Below, in pieces: positions 57,050 through 64,000 of a DNA stretch of 64,000 bases (within the stretch, counting starts at the first letter, position 1; each line of letters begins with the position of its first letter). The position numbers and the translations under genes were made by a program. A model generated the notes under the pieces. That model did no database searches and was not told the origin of the DNA. It worked only from the letters and a program-made list of their open reading frames with translations. The stretch comes from a bacterium (lineage in GTDB: Bacteria > Actinomycetota > Acidimicrobiia > Acidimicrobiales > Bin134): the NCBI GenBank assembly GCA_026708015.1, contig JAPOVT010000037.1, positions 1 through 64,000 on the forward strand. The letters run 5' to 3'.

Positions 57050-57838
57050 ATGAGCGACGAGCGGATATTCCTTTCCACCGAATCACCTCCACAAGAGCCC
57101 GCTGCGCTCGTTGACGACTTCACGCCGTCGCTCATCACCCAGGCCAACCACCACCTCTGCCCCGGCTGCGGGGAGCCCATCGCCATACGGGCCGCCATGG
57201 AGGCCATCGAAGAATTGGAACTGGCCCAGTCCACGATCACCGTCTTTGGCATCGGCTGCTACACCGCATTTGCCCACAACCTCGACGTGGAGGTGGTGCA
57301 AGCCCTGCACGGCCGGGCCCCATCGGTGGCCACCGGTATCAAGCGGATGCTGCCCGACGGATTCGTGATCACCATCCAAGGCGACGGCGACATGGTCAAC
57401 GAGGGCCTGCAAGAGGTGCTGCACGCCGCGGCCCGGGGCGAGAACATCACCTGCCTGCTGTTGAACAACGGTGTGTTTGGCGAAACCGGCGGCCAGATGA
57501 CCACAACCACCACCCTGGGACAGCGCACCAAGACCTCAATCGAGGGGCGTGATGCCCACCGGCACGGCCACCCGATTCTGCTTTCCGATCTCGCCGCCAC
57601 CATGGACGGCGCGGCCTATGTTGCCCGGTGTGCGGTAAACAACGCAGGCAACGTGGCTCGCACCAAGCGCTTTATCACTCGGGCCTACGAGTCCCAGATG
57701 GCCGGGGCCGGGTTCAGCCTGGTGGAAATCCTCACCATGTGCCCCACCGGCTGGTTCGTCGACACCCTGGAGGGCCCCGACTACCTCCAAGACACCCTCG
57801 CCCCGGTTCACAACATCGGCGAGCTGAAAGCCCCCTAG
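57050..57838 (+). CDS. korB: 2-oxoacid:ferredoxin oxidoreductase, beta subunit
   Basis: A 262-residue thiamine-diphosphate-binding beta subunit. HHLCPGCGEPIAIRAAMEAI opens the domain. The TPP/Mg motif is FVITIQGDGDMVNEGLQEVL then LLLNNGVFGETGGQM (G-D-G then N-N-x-x). The C-terminal FSLVEILTMCPTGWFVDT has the Cys seen in this subunit. It ends 3 bases before the convergent phosphatase stop. Combined with 55117-57019 it forms a complete four-subunit enzyme. The symbol is by analogy only. Confidence 0.92.
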   Translation: MSDERIFLSTESPPQEPAALVDDFTPSLITQANHHLCPGCGEPIAIRAAMEAIEELELAQSTITVFGIGCYTAFAHNLDVEVVQALHGRAPSVATGIKRMLPDGFVITIQGDGDMVNEGLQEVLHAAARGENITCLLLNNGVFGETGGQMTTTTTLGQRTKTSIEGRDAHRHGHPILLSDLAATMDGAAYVARCAVNNAGNVARTKRFITRAYESQMAGAGFSLVEILTMCPTGWFVDTLEGPDYLQDTLAPVHNIGELKAP

Positions 57839-57841
57839 CCA

Positions 57842-58612
57842 CTAATCCAGCAGTAGCTCCCGCAAGGCCTGTCGATGCCCTCCGTCTAGGCCCAAACCGT
57901 CGGCCCAGTACTGATCGAAGCTCCCCCAAGTGCCAGCCAATACCCGCATCTGCTCGGCAAAGTAGTCCTCGTGTACTACGGCCAGCGGCATCATCAGTTC
58001 GCCATAGCGGCCGGGAATCACATGCTGGTTGGTCTCCAGGTAGTGATCCACCACCTGCTGCTCCGGAACCCCCACGGCCAGCAGCAGCAGGCTGGCCGCC
58101 CAGCCGGTGCGGTCTTTGCCCGCGCTGCAATTAAACAACAACGGAGCCGCTCCCGGTGCCAAAACCCCTCTCACAAACTCACCGAATTGGGACGAGCGCA
58201 CCGGGTCGCTTACCAATCTCGCCGATGCCTCCTTCATCCACTGGAAGGCCTTGCCGTTGCCGAATCTCTCTTCTAGCTCATCGGCGCTGAAAGCAGAGAA
58301 ATTCTCCCGAAGCCCGGACGGGTTCGCAGAATCGGCCATCGGCAGCGAGACCTGCTCCACCCCGTCGGGCAGTCGGTTGGGGCCTTCTGCGGCAAGATCT
58401 CCCCGGTTCCGGAAATCGAAGACCGTTCGAATGCCCAAATCAATCAACGAGTCCAAGTCGGCGTCGGAGGCTTCAGCCAAGTGAGCCGACCGAAATACCA
58501 GCCCAGTGCGCACTTTTTGCCCGTCAACCGTGGTCTGGCCACCCAGCGTTCGGAAGTTTCGTATGGACTCCACGCCGGGCACCCTAGCCAGGAGACCTCT
58601 ATCCCCCTGCAT
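57842..58612 (-). CDS. Tyrosine-protein phosphatase (PtpB-like)
   Basis: A 256-residue dual-specificity/tyrosine phosphatase. The P-loop is LFNCSAGKDRTGWAASLLLL (C-x5-R with the KDRTG motif of the PtpB/Y_phosphatase3 family). The N-terminal SIRNFRTLGGQTTVDGQKVR then FRSAHL and IRTVFDFRNRGDLAAEG are family marks. Such secreted or cytosolic enzymes remove phosphate from protein tyrosine or phosphoinositides. ATG 58612. It is convergent with korB. Upstream is the start of a divergent exported-protein gene, and the putative -35 of that gene overlaps its start. Confidence 0.9.
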   Translation of the reverse strand: MQGDRGLLARVPGVESIRNFRTLGGQTTVDGQKVRTGLVFRSAHLAEASDADLDSLIDLGIRTVFDFRNRGDLAAEGPNRLPDGVEQVSLPMADSANPSGLRENFSAFSADELEERFGNGKAFQWMKEASARLVSDPVRSSQFGEFVRGVLAPGAAPLLFNCSAGKDRTGWAASLLLLAVGVPEQQVVDHYLETNQHVIPGRYGELMMPLAVVHEDYFAEQMRVLAGTWGSFDQYWADGLGLDGGHRQALRELLLD

Positions 58613-58640
58613 TGACTACTTGTGTTTGGAGAATTAATGA
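58612..58640 (+). promoter_or_regulatory. Putative sigma-70-type promoter for the 58729 gene
   Basis: TTGACT (58612-58617), a 17-base spacer and TAATGA (58635-58640) match a vegetative promoter with moderate quality. It lies about 90 bases before ATG 58729, in a locally AT-rich stretch that is unusual for this GC-rich sequence. This leaves a leader of roughly 80 bases. Confidence 0.5.
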
Positions 58641-58682
58641 CATGGGCGTTTGAAGGGGCTAAAGTCTGGCCTCAATTATTCC

Positions 58683-58697
58683 GAGTAGGGGCCGGCC
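58683..58697 (+). repeat. Leader block shared by the two exported-protein genes (copy 1)
   Basis: gagtaggggccggcc lies 31 bases before ATG 58729. A copy with one change (gagtaggggctggcc) is at 59419-59433, 30 bases before ATG 59464. The conservation in sequence and distance suggests the whole 5' region was duplicated with the gene and may include a regulatory element. Confidence 0.55.
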
Positions 58698-58728
58698 GAC
58701 ACTTGGCTTGGTCCAGGGAGACACAACT

Positions 58729-59274
58729 ATGACCAAGACCAAGTTGATTTTCGTTGGGCTGGCAGTGGCGCTGGTGGGCTTTTTGTTCGCCGGGTCCGCT
58801 TCGGCTCAGGACCAGACCTTGACGGCCAACGGGGACGATCCGCACTATGTGGCCGAACCCGGCACTTACGAGATCACCCTGAATGGAGCTGGCTACACGC
58901 TCTCGTCAGTGAACTTCGTGACCTGCGGCACTTCTGATATGGATGCCATTATCGGACCTGCTGGCGGCGCCGGACTGATCGCAGAATGCGGCGGTTTCGG
59001 CGCGGCGGTCGATTTGGAAGCAGATGGCACCTGGACCAACACCGTTGAAGTTGAAATCGGTGAAGCAGGCATCGCCTTTGGGCTGTTCGAACTCCGGACA
59101 GACGGTGAAGGCGCATTCGTCCAGGTGATAGTCGATGCGGACATGGCCATGATGGACGACGACATGCTGGCAGATACTGGCGTGGAGACGTCACTGCTGG
59201 TCATCATCGGTGCGGGCATCGCCCTCGCTGGTCTGATGGTGTTTGGCCTCAGCCGCCGGCTGCGCACCCTGTAA
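58729..59274 (+). CDS. Secreted LAxTG cell-wall anchored protein
   Basis: A 181-residue exported protein starting at MTKTKLIFVGLAVALVGFLF. The signal peptide ends around SASAQDQT. Residues 25-135 form a small beta-rich domain with two Cys (FVTCGTSD, IAECGGFG). The C-terminus is a sorting signal: MLADTG, a hydrophobic helix (LLVIIGAGIALAGLMVFGLS) and the basic tail RRLRTL. LA-x-TG is the recognition form used by class E sortases in high-GC actinobacteria, so the protein is likely anchored to peptidoglycan. The neighbouring paralogue (59464) shares start, sorting signal and terminator. ATG 58729 preferred over the frame's earlier start; the AGGGAG upstream is a good ribosome-binding site. Confidence 0.85.
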   Translation: MTKTKLIFVGLAVALVGFLFAGSASAQDQTLTANGDDPHYVAEPGTYEITLNGAGYTLSSVNFVTCGTSDMDAIIGPAGGAGLIAECGGFGAAVDLEADGTWTNTVEVEIGEAGIAFGLFELRTDGEGAFVQVIVDADMAMMDDDMLADTGVETSLLVIIGAGIALAGLMVFGLSRRLRTL

Positions 59275-59305
59275 CACGTAACACCAACCCCTGATCAAAA
59301 CACTC

Positions 59306-59335
59306 GGTGCCCCGGGCCTTCGGGTCCGGGGCACC
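59306..59335 (+). terminator. Terminator hairpin (copy 1)
   Basis: A 13-base-pair stem (GGTGCCCCGGGCC with GGTCCGGGGCACC, one G-U pair) closed by a TTCG tetraloop, followed by ggtcgttt. It lies 31 bases after the 58729 gene. The same hairpin with its flanks recurs at 60322-60351. The short T run makes it a plausible intrinsic terminator. Confidence 0.8.
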
Positions 59336-59418
59336 GGTCGTTTCTGACCAGGGATGAAATGTAATTGTTAGATGGATGACACAAACGCAATACCGCGCTA
59401 AGGTTTCGTAACCTATAG

Positions 59419-59433
59419 GAGTAGGGGCTGGCC
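59419..59433 (+). repeat. Leader block shared by the two exported-protein genes (copy 2)
   Basis: gagtaggggctggcc, a one-change copy of the block at 58683-58697, at the same distance before the start codon of the second paralogue. Confidence 0.55.
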
Positions 59434-59463
59434 AAATGTCGGCGCGGCCCAAGGAGCTATGTC

Positions 59464-60297
59464 ATGACCAAGACCAAGTTGGTATTCGTTGCGATGGCAC
59501 TGGCGCTTGTTGCCTGGGTAGGAGCAAGCGCCGCCACAGCCCAGGGTGGGCCGACATTGACGGCCGATCCGGCCTATGTGGATGCCGCAGGTGAGCACGA
59601 GATTTCCTTGTCCGGAAGTGGCTTTACCGCTGCTTCCCTCAATGCGACAGCCTGCAACACCGCTGATCCTGATGAGATCACATCAGATAACTTCCTCGCC
59701 ATTTGTGGCCTAGGTAGCACGGCCACCAACGACGGTGACGGCAACTTCTCTGCCACAGTGACTGCGAATGTCCTTGAAGACGGAGTTGTCTTGGTCATGT
59801 TTGAGCTGCGGCCAGGTGGCGAGAGCGCGCGGGTTGTTGTGACGGTCGGTGCATCTGACATGGCTGACGACATGGGCGACGACGACATGGGCGACGACGA
59901 CATGGGCGACGACGACATGGCTGACGACATGGGCGACGACGACATGGGCGATGACATGGGCGATGACATGGCTGACGACATGGCTGACGACATGGGCGAC
60001 GACGACATGGCTGACGACATGGACGATGACATGGACGATGACATGGCTGACGACATGGGCGACGACGACATGGCTGACGACATGGGCGACGACGACATGG
60101 CTGACGACATGGCTGACGACATGGGCGACGACGACATGGCTGATGACATGGACGATGACATGGCTGACGACATGGGCGACGACATGCTGGCTGACACCGG
60201 CTCTAACACCCCGCTGTTGGCCATAGTTGCTCTCGCAGTGGTGCTCGCGGGTGCGATGGTGCTCGGCCTCAGCCGCCGACTGCGTACCCAGCAGTAG
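59464..60297 (+). CDS. Secreted LAxTG protein with long Asp/Met repeat
   Basis: A 277-residue exported protein. Signal peptide MTKTKLVFVAMALALVAWVG to about ATAQG, then a beta domain like that of the neighbour (ISLSGSGFTAASLNATAC), with Cys in ATAC and AICG. Residues ~132-240 are a nearly pure repeat of D-D-M, D-M-A-D and D-M-G-D units. The end is MLADTG, a hydrophobic helix (LLAIVALAVVLAGAMVLGLS) and RRLRTQQ: an LA-x-TG sorting signal. A wall-anchored polyanion of this type could bind divalent cations or Cu(I) through Asp and Met side chains, or act as a spacer. This is inference. It follows the 58729 paralogue as a tandem duplicate; the repeat was gained after or lost in the sister copy. 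Confidence 0.88.
   Translation: MTKTKLVFVAMALALVAWVGASAATAQGGPTLTADPAYVDAAGEHEISLSGSGFTAASLNATACNTADPDEITSDNFLAICGLGSTATNDGDGNFSATVTANVLEDGVVLVMFELRPGGESARVVVTVGASDMADDMGDDDMGDDDMGDDDMADDMGDDDMGDDMGDDMADDMADDMGDDDMADDMDDDMDDDMADDMGDDDMADDMGDDDMADDMADDMGDDDMADDMDDDMADDMGDDMLADTGSNTPLLAIVALAVVLAGAMVLGLSRRLRTQQ
59857..60183. repeat. Asp/Met coding repeat (GACATGGSYGACGAC units)
   Basis: About 327 bases of near-perfect short tandem repeats based on gacatg, ggcgac, gctgac and gatgac units inside the exported-protein gene. Unit composition varies locally as expected for slippage, but reading frame and the Asp/Met bias are strictly kept. Confidence 0.9.
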
Positions 60298-60321
60298 TTC
60301 CACTACCTGATCGGAACACTC

Positions 60322-60351
60322 GGTGCCCCGGGCCTTCGGGTCCGGGGCACC
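60322..60351 (+). terminator. Terminator hairpin (copy 2)
   Basis: An exact copy of the 30-base hairpin at 59306-59335, with identical flanking acactc before it and ggtcgtt after it. It lies 24 bases after the 59464 gene. It supports a tandem duplication that included the terminator. Confidence 0.8.
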
Positions 60352-60371
60352 GGTCGTTATAGGGTCAGGCC

Positions 60372-61199
60372 ATGTCCTACGAATTCATCCTGCTCGATGA
60401 TCCTGCACCCCACATCCGTCGCATAACCCTGAACCGCCCAGAAAAGCGAAACGCCATCAGCACTCCCATGCGAAAGGAGTTGTTGGCTGCCCTGCAAGCG
60501 GCCGATGTCGACGACGACGTGCGGGTGTCGATCATTCGAGGAGCTGGACCGTGCTTCTCGTCGGGGTATGACCTGACCGATTCGCTCATGGACGATCCTC
60601 CTCACTACACCGCCGGGGGCGACGGGCAGTGGTCCCGCCACGTGACCGACAGCTGGCTGGCCATCTGGGAGCTAGCCAAACCGGTTATCGCCCAGATCCA
60701 CGGTTACGCCCTAGCCGGAGCATCAGAGCTAGCCGCCGCCTGTGACCTGGTCTATGTGGCCGAAAACGCCGACATCGGCCATCCGGTGGTGCGGGTGCTG
60801 AGCCCGCCCGACTTCAACTACCACCCCTGGCTGGTGGGGTTCCGCAACGCTATGGAGATGATGCTCACCGGCGACTCATACACCGGCATCGAGGCAGCCG
60901 CCATGGGTTTCGCCAACCGGGCCTACCCCGAAGAGGAGTTGGACGAGCGGGTGCTGGAGATGGCCAAGCGGGTGGCCCGGGTGCCGTCCGACCTCCAGCA
61001 GATCAATAAACGCAGTGTCCACCGGGGCATGGAGGCGATGGGCACCCGCAACGCCATCCGCACTATGTCGGAATACCAGGCTCTGGCCGGCAACGTGGCG
61101 TCGGTGCAGGAGTTCAAACAGCGGGCCTTGGACAGCATCAAGTCGGTGGTGGACCGCCCCGCCGCGGCCGGTTCAAGTGCCGACACCAAGGGAAGCTGA
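60372..61199 (+). CDS. Enoyl-CoA hydratase/isomerase family protein
   Basis: A 275-residue crotonase. HIRRITLNRPEKRNAISTPM, FSSGYDLTDSLMDDPPHYTA (first oxyanion-hole region, with the family's CxGAD motif replaced by SSGYD) and YALAGASELAAACDLVYVAE (second oxyanion region) are visible. The substituted motif and IGHPVVRVLSPPDFNYHPWL suggest a non-standard substrate. Its last base is shared with the ATG of the next gene (TGATG), so the two are coupled. Lies 20 bases after terminator copy 2. Confidence 0.88.
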   Translation: MSYEFILLDDPAPHIRRITLNRPEKRNAISTPMRKELLAALQAADVDDDVRVSIIRGAGPCFSSGYDLTDSLMDDPPHYTAGGDGQWSRHVTDSWLAIWELAKPVIAQIHGYALAGASELAAACDLVYVAENADIGHPVVRVLSPPDFNYHPWLVGFRNAMEMMLTGDSYTGIEAAAMGFANRAYPEEELDERVLEMAKRVARVPSDLQQINKRSVHRGMEAMGTRNAIRTMSEYQALAGNVASVQEFKQRALDSIKSVVDRPAAAGSSADTKGS

Positions 61200-62176
61200 T
61201 GCAGATTTGGCGACAATATGAGCTGGGCGACCCAGTCGAGTTTCTCCAGCTAGAGCAAGTCGACCCCCCGGAGTCAGCCCCCGGCCAAGTCGTGGTGGAT
61301 GTTGAAGCCGTGGGGCTGACGTTTGTGGACTGTCTCATGGCTCGGGGCCTCTACCAAATGGAGACCAAGCTGCCGTGGTCACCGTGTACCGAGGTGGTGG
61401 GCCGGATACGGGAACTCGGCGACGGGGTTGACCACTTGGCCGTCGGTGACCGAGTGGTGGGTATCGGCGGGGGGTCACTCGCCGAGAAGACTGCGCTGCG
61501 GGCCAGCGGCGTTCACAAGCTGGCCGAAGGGATAACGGCCGGAGCAGCCGCCGCAGCGCTAGTGAACTACGGCACCTCGTGGTTCGCCCTCCACGACCGG
61601 GGACGCCTGGCCGAAGGCGAGACGCTGTTGGTTCATGCTGGAATGGGTGGTGTGGGCTCGGCTGCCGTGCAGCTTGGCCAGATTGCGGGTGCCAGGATCA
61701 TCGCCACCGCTGGTGGGGCCGAGAAAACCGCCCTGCTCAAGGAAATGGGAGTGGAACTGGCCATCGACTACCGAGAGACTCCCGATTTTGTCGACCCAGT
61801 TCGAGCCCACACCGAAGGCCATGGTGTAGACGTGTGCCTCGACCCAGTGGGTGGTGACGTGTTTGATCGGTCCCGGAGGTGCATGGCGTGGGATGGCCGA
61901 CTGTTGGTGATCGGCTTCACTAGCGGCCGAATCGCCGACGCTCCCACCAACCACATTCTTTTGAAGAACTACTCAGTGGTCGGCGTCCACTGGGGGGCGT
62001 CGGTAGGCCGCAATCCCGAACCATCCGAACGGGCCCGCCAGGAGATCTTTGCCCTCCTCGAAGAAGGGCGCCTGAATCCCCCAGTGTTCCCCCCCTATGC
62101 CTTCGACGATGTCCCCGCCGCCCTCGACGACATCTACCACCGCCGCACTTGGGGAAAGGTCATCGTAGAGATCTGA
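61199..62176 (+). CDS. NADPH:quinone oxidoreductase family protein
   Basis: A 325-residue zinc-free MDR protein of the quinone oxidoreductase type. Blocks: EAVGLTFVDCLMARGLYQME, WSPCTEVVGRIRELGDGVDH, ALVNYGTSWFALHDRGRLAE, the cofactor motif LLVHAGMGGVGSAAVQLGQI, VDVCLDPVGGDVFDRSRRCM and WGKVIVEI. It uses NADPH to reduce quinones or enoyl compounds. Translation is coupled to the crotonase; both may act on one unsaturated acyl chain. Confidence 0.9.
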   Translation: MQIWRQYELGDPVEFLQLEQVDPPESAPGQVVVDVEAVGLTFVDCLMARGLYQMETKLPWSPCTEVVGRIRELGDGVDHLAVGDRVVGIGGGSLAEKTALRASGVHKLAEGITAGAAAAALVNYGTSWFALHDRGRLAEGETLLVHAGMGGVGSAAVQLGQIAGARIIATAGGAEKTALLKEMGVELAIDYRETPDFVDPVRAHTEGHGVDVCLDPVGGDVFDRSRRCMAWDGRLLVIGFTSGRIADAPTNHILLKNYSVVGVHWGASVGRNPEPSERARQEIFALLEEGRLNPPVFPPYAFDDVPAALDDIYHRRTWGKVIVEI

Positions 62177-62211
62177 GCCGCTCCGACGGAGAAGGAAGCG
62201 CCGAAAGACAG

Positions 62212-62679
62212 CTACGTAGGCAGGTCGGGGCGGACGATCACCACTGGGCAGCTGCCGTGATGAGTGATCTGCTGGCTGACCGAGCCCAGCAGCAAGCCTC
62301 GGAAACCGCCCCGGCCCCGTGAGCCCACCACCAGCATGCAGGCATTGTCGGACTCGGCGATCAGGGTGTCGGCTGCCCGACCCCGGATCATGCGGCGCCT
62401 GACCTCCACCCCTTCGGAGTCGACTTCGGCCAGGACTTCGTCGATGATGCTGTCCTGCATCCGCTTGACCTCAGCCTCCAAATCGATGGGGTCGAGCGGC
62501 ACATAGTTGAAGTCCGGCGAGGCGGGCACGTAGGTGGTTGAGTAGGCGGTCACTACATCCACCGCGGCGTTGCGGTATCGAGCCTCCTTGATGGCCCAGC
62601 GAAGCGCGGCTCGGGCCCCACCCGATCCTTCCACTCCGACGACGATCCGATTGTCCGGTTCGCTCACTTCATCCGCCAT
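62212..62679 (-). CDS. Universal stress protein (UspA family)
   Basis: A 155-residue single-domain Usp protein. NRIVVGVEGSGGARAALRWA is the first strand and helix, and MLVVGSRGRGGFRGLLLGSV with SQQITHHGSCPVVIVRP is the ATP-binding G-x2-G-x9-G(S/T) signature. ATP-binding type. Start ATG 62679; GTG 62685 also possible. Usually expressed under stress or stationary phase; no regulator is visible nearby. Confidence 0.92.
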   Translation of the reverse strand: MADEVSEPDNRIVVGVEGSGGARAALRWAIKEARYRNAAVDVVTAYSTTYVPASPDFNYVPLDPIDLEAEVKRMQDSIIDEVLAEVDSEGVEVRRRMIRGRAADTLIAESDNACMLVVGSRGRGGFRGLLLGSVSQQITHHGSCPVVIVRPDLPT

Positions 62680-62692
62680 AGGCACATTGTAA

Positions 62693-63481
62693 CTACATCG
62701 GGTTGTAGGGGAAGTCGGCGTCTACTCCCCCATCCACAACCAATGTGCGACCCGAAACGAAGTTGGATATCGGCGCGGAGAAATAGAGCACTGCACCGGC
62801 AATGTCCGAGGGCACGCCCATATGGCCCATGGGCACGGCGGCATCGTTCATCGCCCTTCTCTCATCGTCGAACAGCGCCTCCATGCGAGGGGTCAGGATC
62901 GTGCCCGGCGCCACGCAATTGGCCCGGATGCCGTAGGGAGCCAGCTCAATGGCCACCGACTGCATCCATGCCATGAGTCCGGCCTTGGCTGCTCCGTAGT
63001 GAGCGTGGTTGGGGGCCGCAGTGAGACCGCTGACCGATGCGATAAACACCATGGTTCCCCCGCCGGTCTCCTTCATGGCCCGTCCGGCGATTTGCGAGAT
63101 CAGGTAGGCGTGGCGGAGCACCATGTCGAACTGCCAGTCCCACTCGGCGTCGTCGATGTCCAGCACTCCAGACCAACCGGAGACGCCCACTATGTCGACG
63201 ATCCCCTCAATCGATCCCATGGTCCTACCAGCCTCGTCAACCAGAGCCTGGACGTCTTCCCGCTTGGTGATGTCGGCAATCCACGGGATGCCGTCCACCT
63301 CATTGGCCACCTGCTCGGCCCGGTCCTGCTCGAGGTCCACACAAAACACCTTGGCCCCCATCTGGGCTAGGGCATGTGAGGACTGACGTCCCATGCCCTG
63401 GCCGGCGCCCAGCACAATGAAGCCCTTCTCGTCGAGCCGCATGAGTCCGGCGTAGTCGGGTACGGGTGAGGTATCGGCCAT
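62693..63481 (-). CDS. Short-chain dehydrogenase/reductase
   Basis: A 262-residue SDR. Cofactor motif GFIVLGAGQGMGRQSSHALA, VFCVDLEQDRA (acidic NAD loop), active-site residues in VFIASVSGLTAAPNHAHYGA then AKAG, and the C-terminal IRANCVAPGTILTPRMEALF. NAD-linked alcohol or 3-hydroxyacyl dehydrogenase with unknown substrate. ATG 63481 is 2 bases past the upstream gene's stop; TTG 63487 would overlap it. Likely co-transcribed with the SnoaL-like gene. Confidence 0.9.
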   Translation of the reverse strand: MADTSPVPDYAGLMRLDEKGFIVLGAGQGMGRQSSHALAQMGAKVFCVDLEQDRAEQVANEVDGIPWIADITKREDVQALVDEAGRTMGSIEGIVDIVGVSGWSGVLDIDDAEWDWQFDMVLRHAYLISQIAGRAMKETGGGTMVFIASVSGLTAAPNHAHYGAAKAGLMAWMQSVAIELAPYGIRANCVAPGTILTPRMEALFDDERRAMNDAAVPMGHMGVPSDIAGAVLYFSAPISNFVSGRTLVVDGGVDADFPYNPM

Positions 63482-63483
63482 GA

Positions 63484-63978
63484 TCAAGCCTCCAGTTCGG
63501 ATTGCTGTTCGGATTGTGCCGCGGCAACTTTACGGAGGTGACGCACCACATCGGCAAAGTCGGAGTAGCCCCACTGCTCGGTGATCTTTCCGTCGGTGAG
63601 GCGCACCATCTCGATCATGCCCCACTGGACGGTCTCACCGGTGGGCTCGATGCCCAGCAGAGGACCGTCGTGAGTGCCTTGAGCCGAGATTTTGAGCACC
63701 ACTAGATCGCCTTCGGCCACCATCTCGTCGATGTGGTCTTGCCAGTCGGGGAATGCAGTGCGCCAGGTGGTGATCAGGCGGCGCATTCCGTCAGGGCCGG
63801 ACGGGCCGGTCCCCACGCCGTGGGCGACGAAGCCATCGGCCAGCACCTCATCGAGCAAGTCAATCTTCCCGCCGTTCACGATGTCGCGCACCAAGCGCTC
63901 TACGACGGCTTTATTGGCCGCCGGATTATCGGCGGCCCCAACGTGCACAGCTTTCTCGGTGGCTTCGGTCACGACCAC
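63484..63978 (-). CDS. SnoaL-like ester cyclase / polyketide cyclase, possibly partial
   Basis: A 164-residue SnoaL-type protein (ester cyclase subgroup): NKAVVERLVRDIVNGGKIDL, VAHGVGTGPSGPDGMRRLIT, TAFPDWQDHIDEMVAEGDLV and VQWGMIEMVRLTDGKITEQW are the family blocks. The GTG at 63978 is a reasonable start, but the frame stays open to the window edge, so it could begin earlier. It may stabilise or isomerise a small organic product. It is the third SnoaL/NTF2 protein in the window, more distant from the other two. Confidence 0.85.
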   Translation of the reverse strand: MVVTEATEKAVHVGAADNPAANKAVVERLVRDIVNGGKIDLLDEVLADGFVAHGVGTGPSGPDGMRRLITTWRTAFPDWQDHIDEMVAEGDLVVLKISAQGTHDGPLLGIEPTGETVQWGMIEMVRLTDGKITEQWGYSDFADVVRHLRKVAAAQSEQQSELEA

Positions 63979-64000
63979 CGGGCCACGATGTCTTCCACGG

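Noticed and set aside
59857..60183. Possible CRISPR-like array
   Set aside because: The repeated units are short, without spacers, kept in one reading frame and inside a gene with clear protein signals.
59710..60303. A 197-codon minus-strand frame made of VAHVVSH repeats
   Set aside because: It is only the antisense image of the Asp/Met repeat. It lacks a signal for translation and has no second domain.
1..64000. tRNA, rRNA, insertion sequence or integrase genes
   Set aside because: No cloverleaf-like tRNA end, rRNA block, transposase or integrase motif was recognised by eye. A tRNA or IS search tool would be needed to exclude small ones.

Overview
The window is high-GC DNA, dense in genes and without rRNA or tRNA genes. 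The gene content points to a chemoheterotrophic actinobacterium: two LLM-class (F420-type) oxidoreductases, a DUF222/HNH '13E12' endonuclease, LAxTG-type cell-wall sorting signals, many lipoproteins with Thr/Pro linkers, and many acyl-CoA, short-chain dehydrogenase, amidohydrolase and dioxygenase genes. This mix fits class Acidimicrobiia, possibly a marine or host-associated lineage, but no marker gene here settles the taxonomy.

Layout. 1-3064: a VapC-like fragment, a lower-GC PD-(D/E)XK protein, a nitroreductase and a decayed zinc alcohol dehydrogenase. 3092-10062: amidohydrolase and a minus-strand run TauD dioxygenase, VOC protein, acyl-CoA ligase, sulfatase, hemolysin III, followed by a SnoaL-like gene. 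10118-17553: a genome-defence-like block, with a coupled restriction endonuclease/cytosine methyltransferase pair, a 1.2-kb gap with no confident gene, and a two-gene operon of an AlbA/Schlafen-type ATPase and a PHP-SMC-like ATPase. 17674-28924: a thiolase-like/DUF35 pair, two tandem lipoprotein polysaccharide deacetylases, a serine hydrolase lipoprotein, a TAP-like hydrolase, a cupin, an acyltransferase, and two genes with internal deletions (CoxL-type and MFS). 29002-38357: cysS, a phosphotransferase, an S9 peptidase and a catabolic run LLM / Mct-like CoA-transferase / LLM / SDR / PhyH. 38403-40135: a coupled HipA-like kinase and HIRAN-domain protein. 40198-48370: thiolase with an HMG-CoA-synthase-like/DUF35 fusion, amidohydrolase, full-length CoxL-type protein, lipoprotein. 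48403-58612: DUF222/HNH nuclease with a 34-bp tandem repeat, two amidohydrolases, thioesterase, reductase, crotonase, a four-subunit 2-oxoacid:ferredoxin oxidoreductase and a tyrosine phosphatase. 58612-60351: two tandem secreted LAxTG proteins, the second with a long Asp/Met repeat, each followed by the same terminator hairpin. 60372-63978: crotonase, quinone oxidoreductase, universal stress protein, SDR, SnoaL-like protein.

How it works together. Most genes look like catabolic modules for carboxylic acids activated to CoA thioesters (ligase, CoA-transferase, crotonases, thiolases, thioesterase, KorGDAB). Two clusters look different: the restriction/ATPase block and the HipA-HIRAN pair, both candidate defence or toxin-type systems. 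A recurrent feature is genes that keep their beginning and end but have lost the middle (three cases), which suggests deletion-type gene decay or an assembly artefact.
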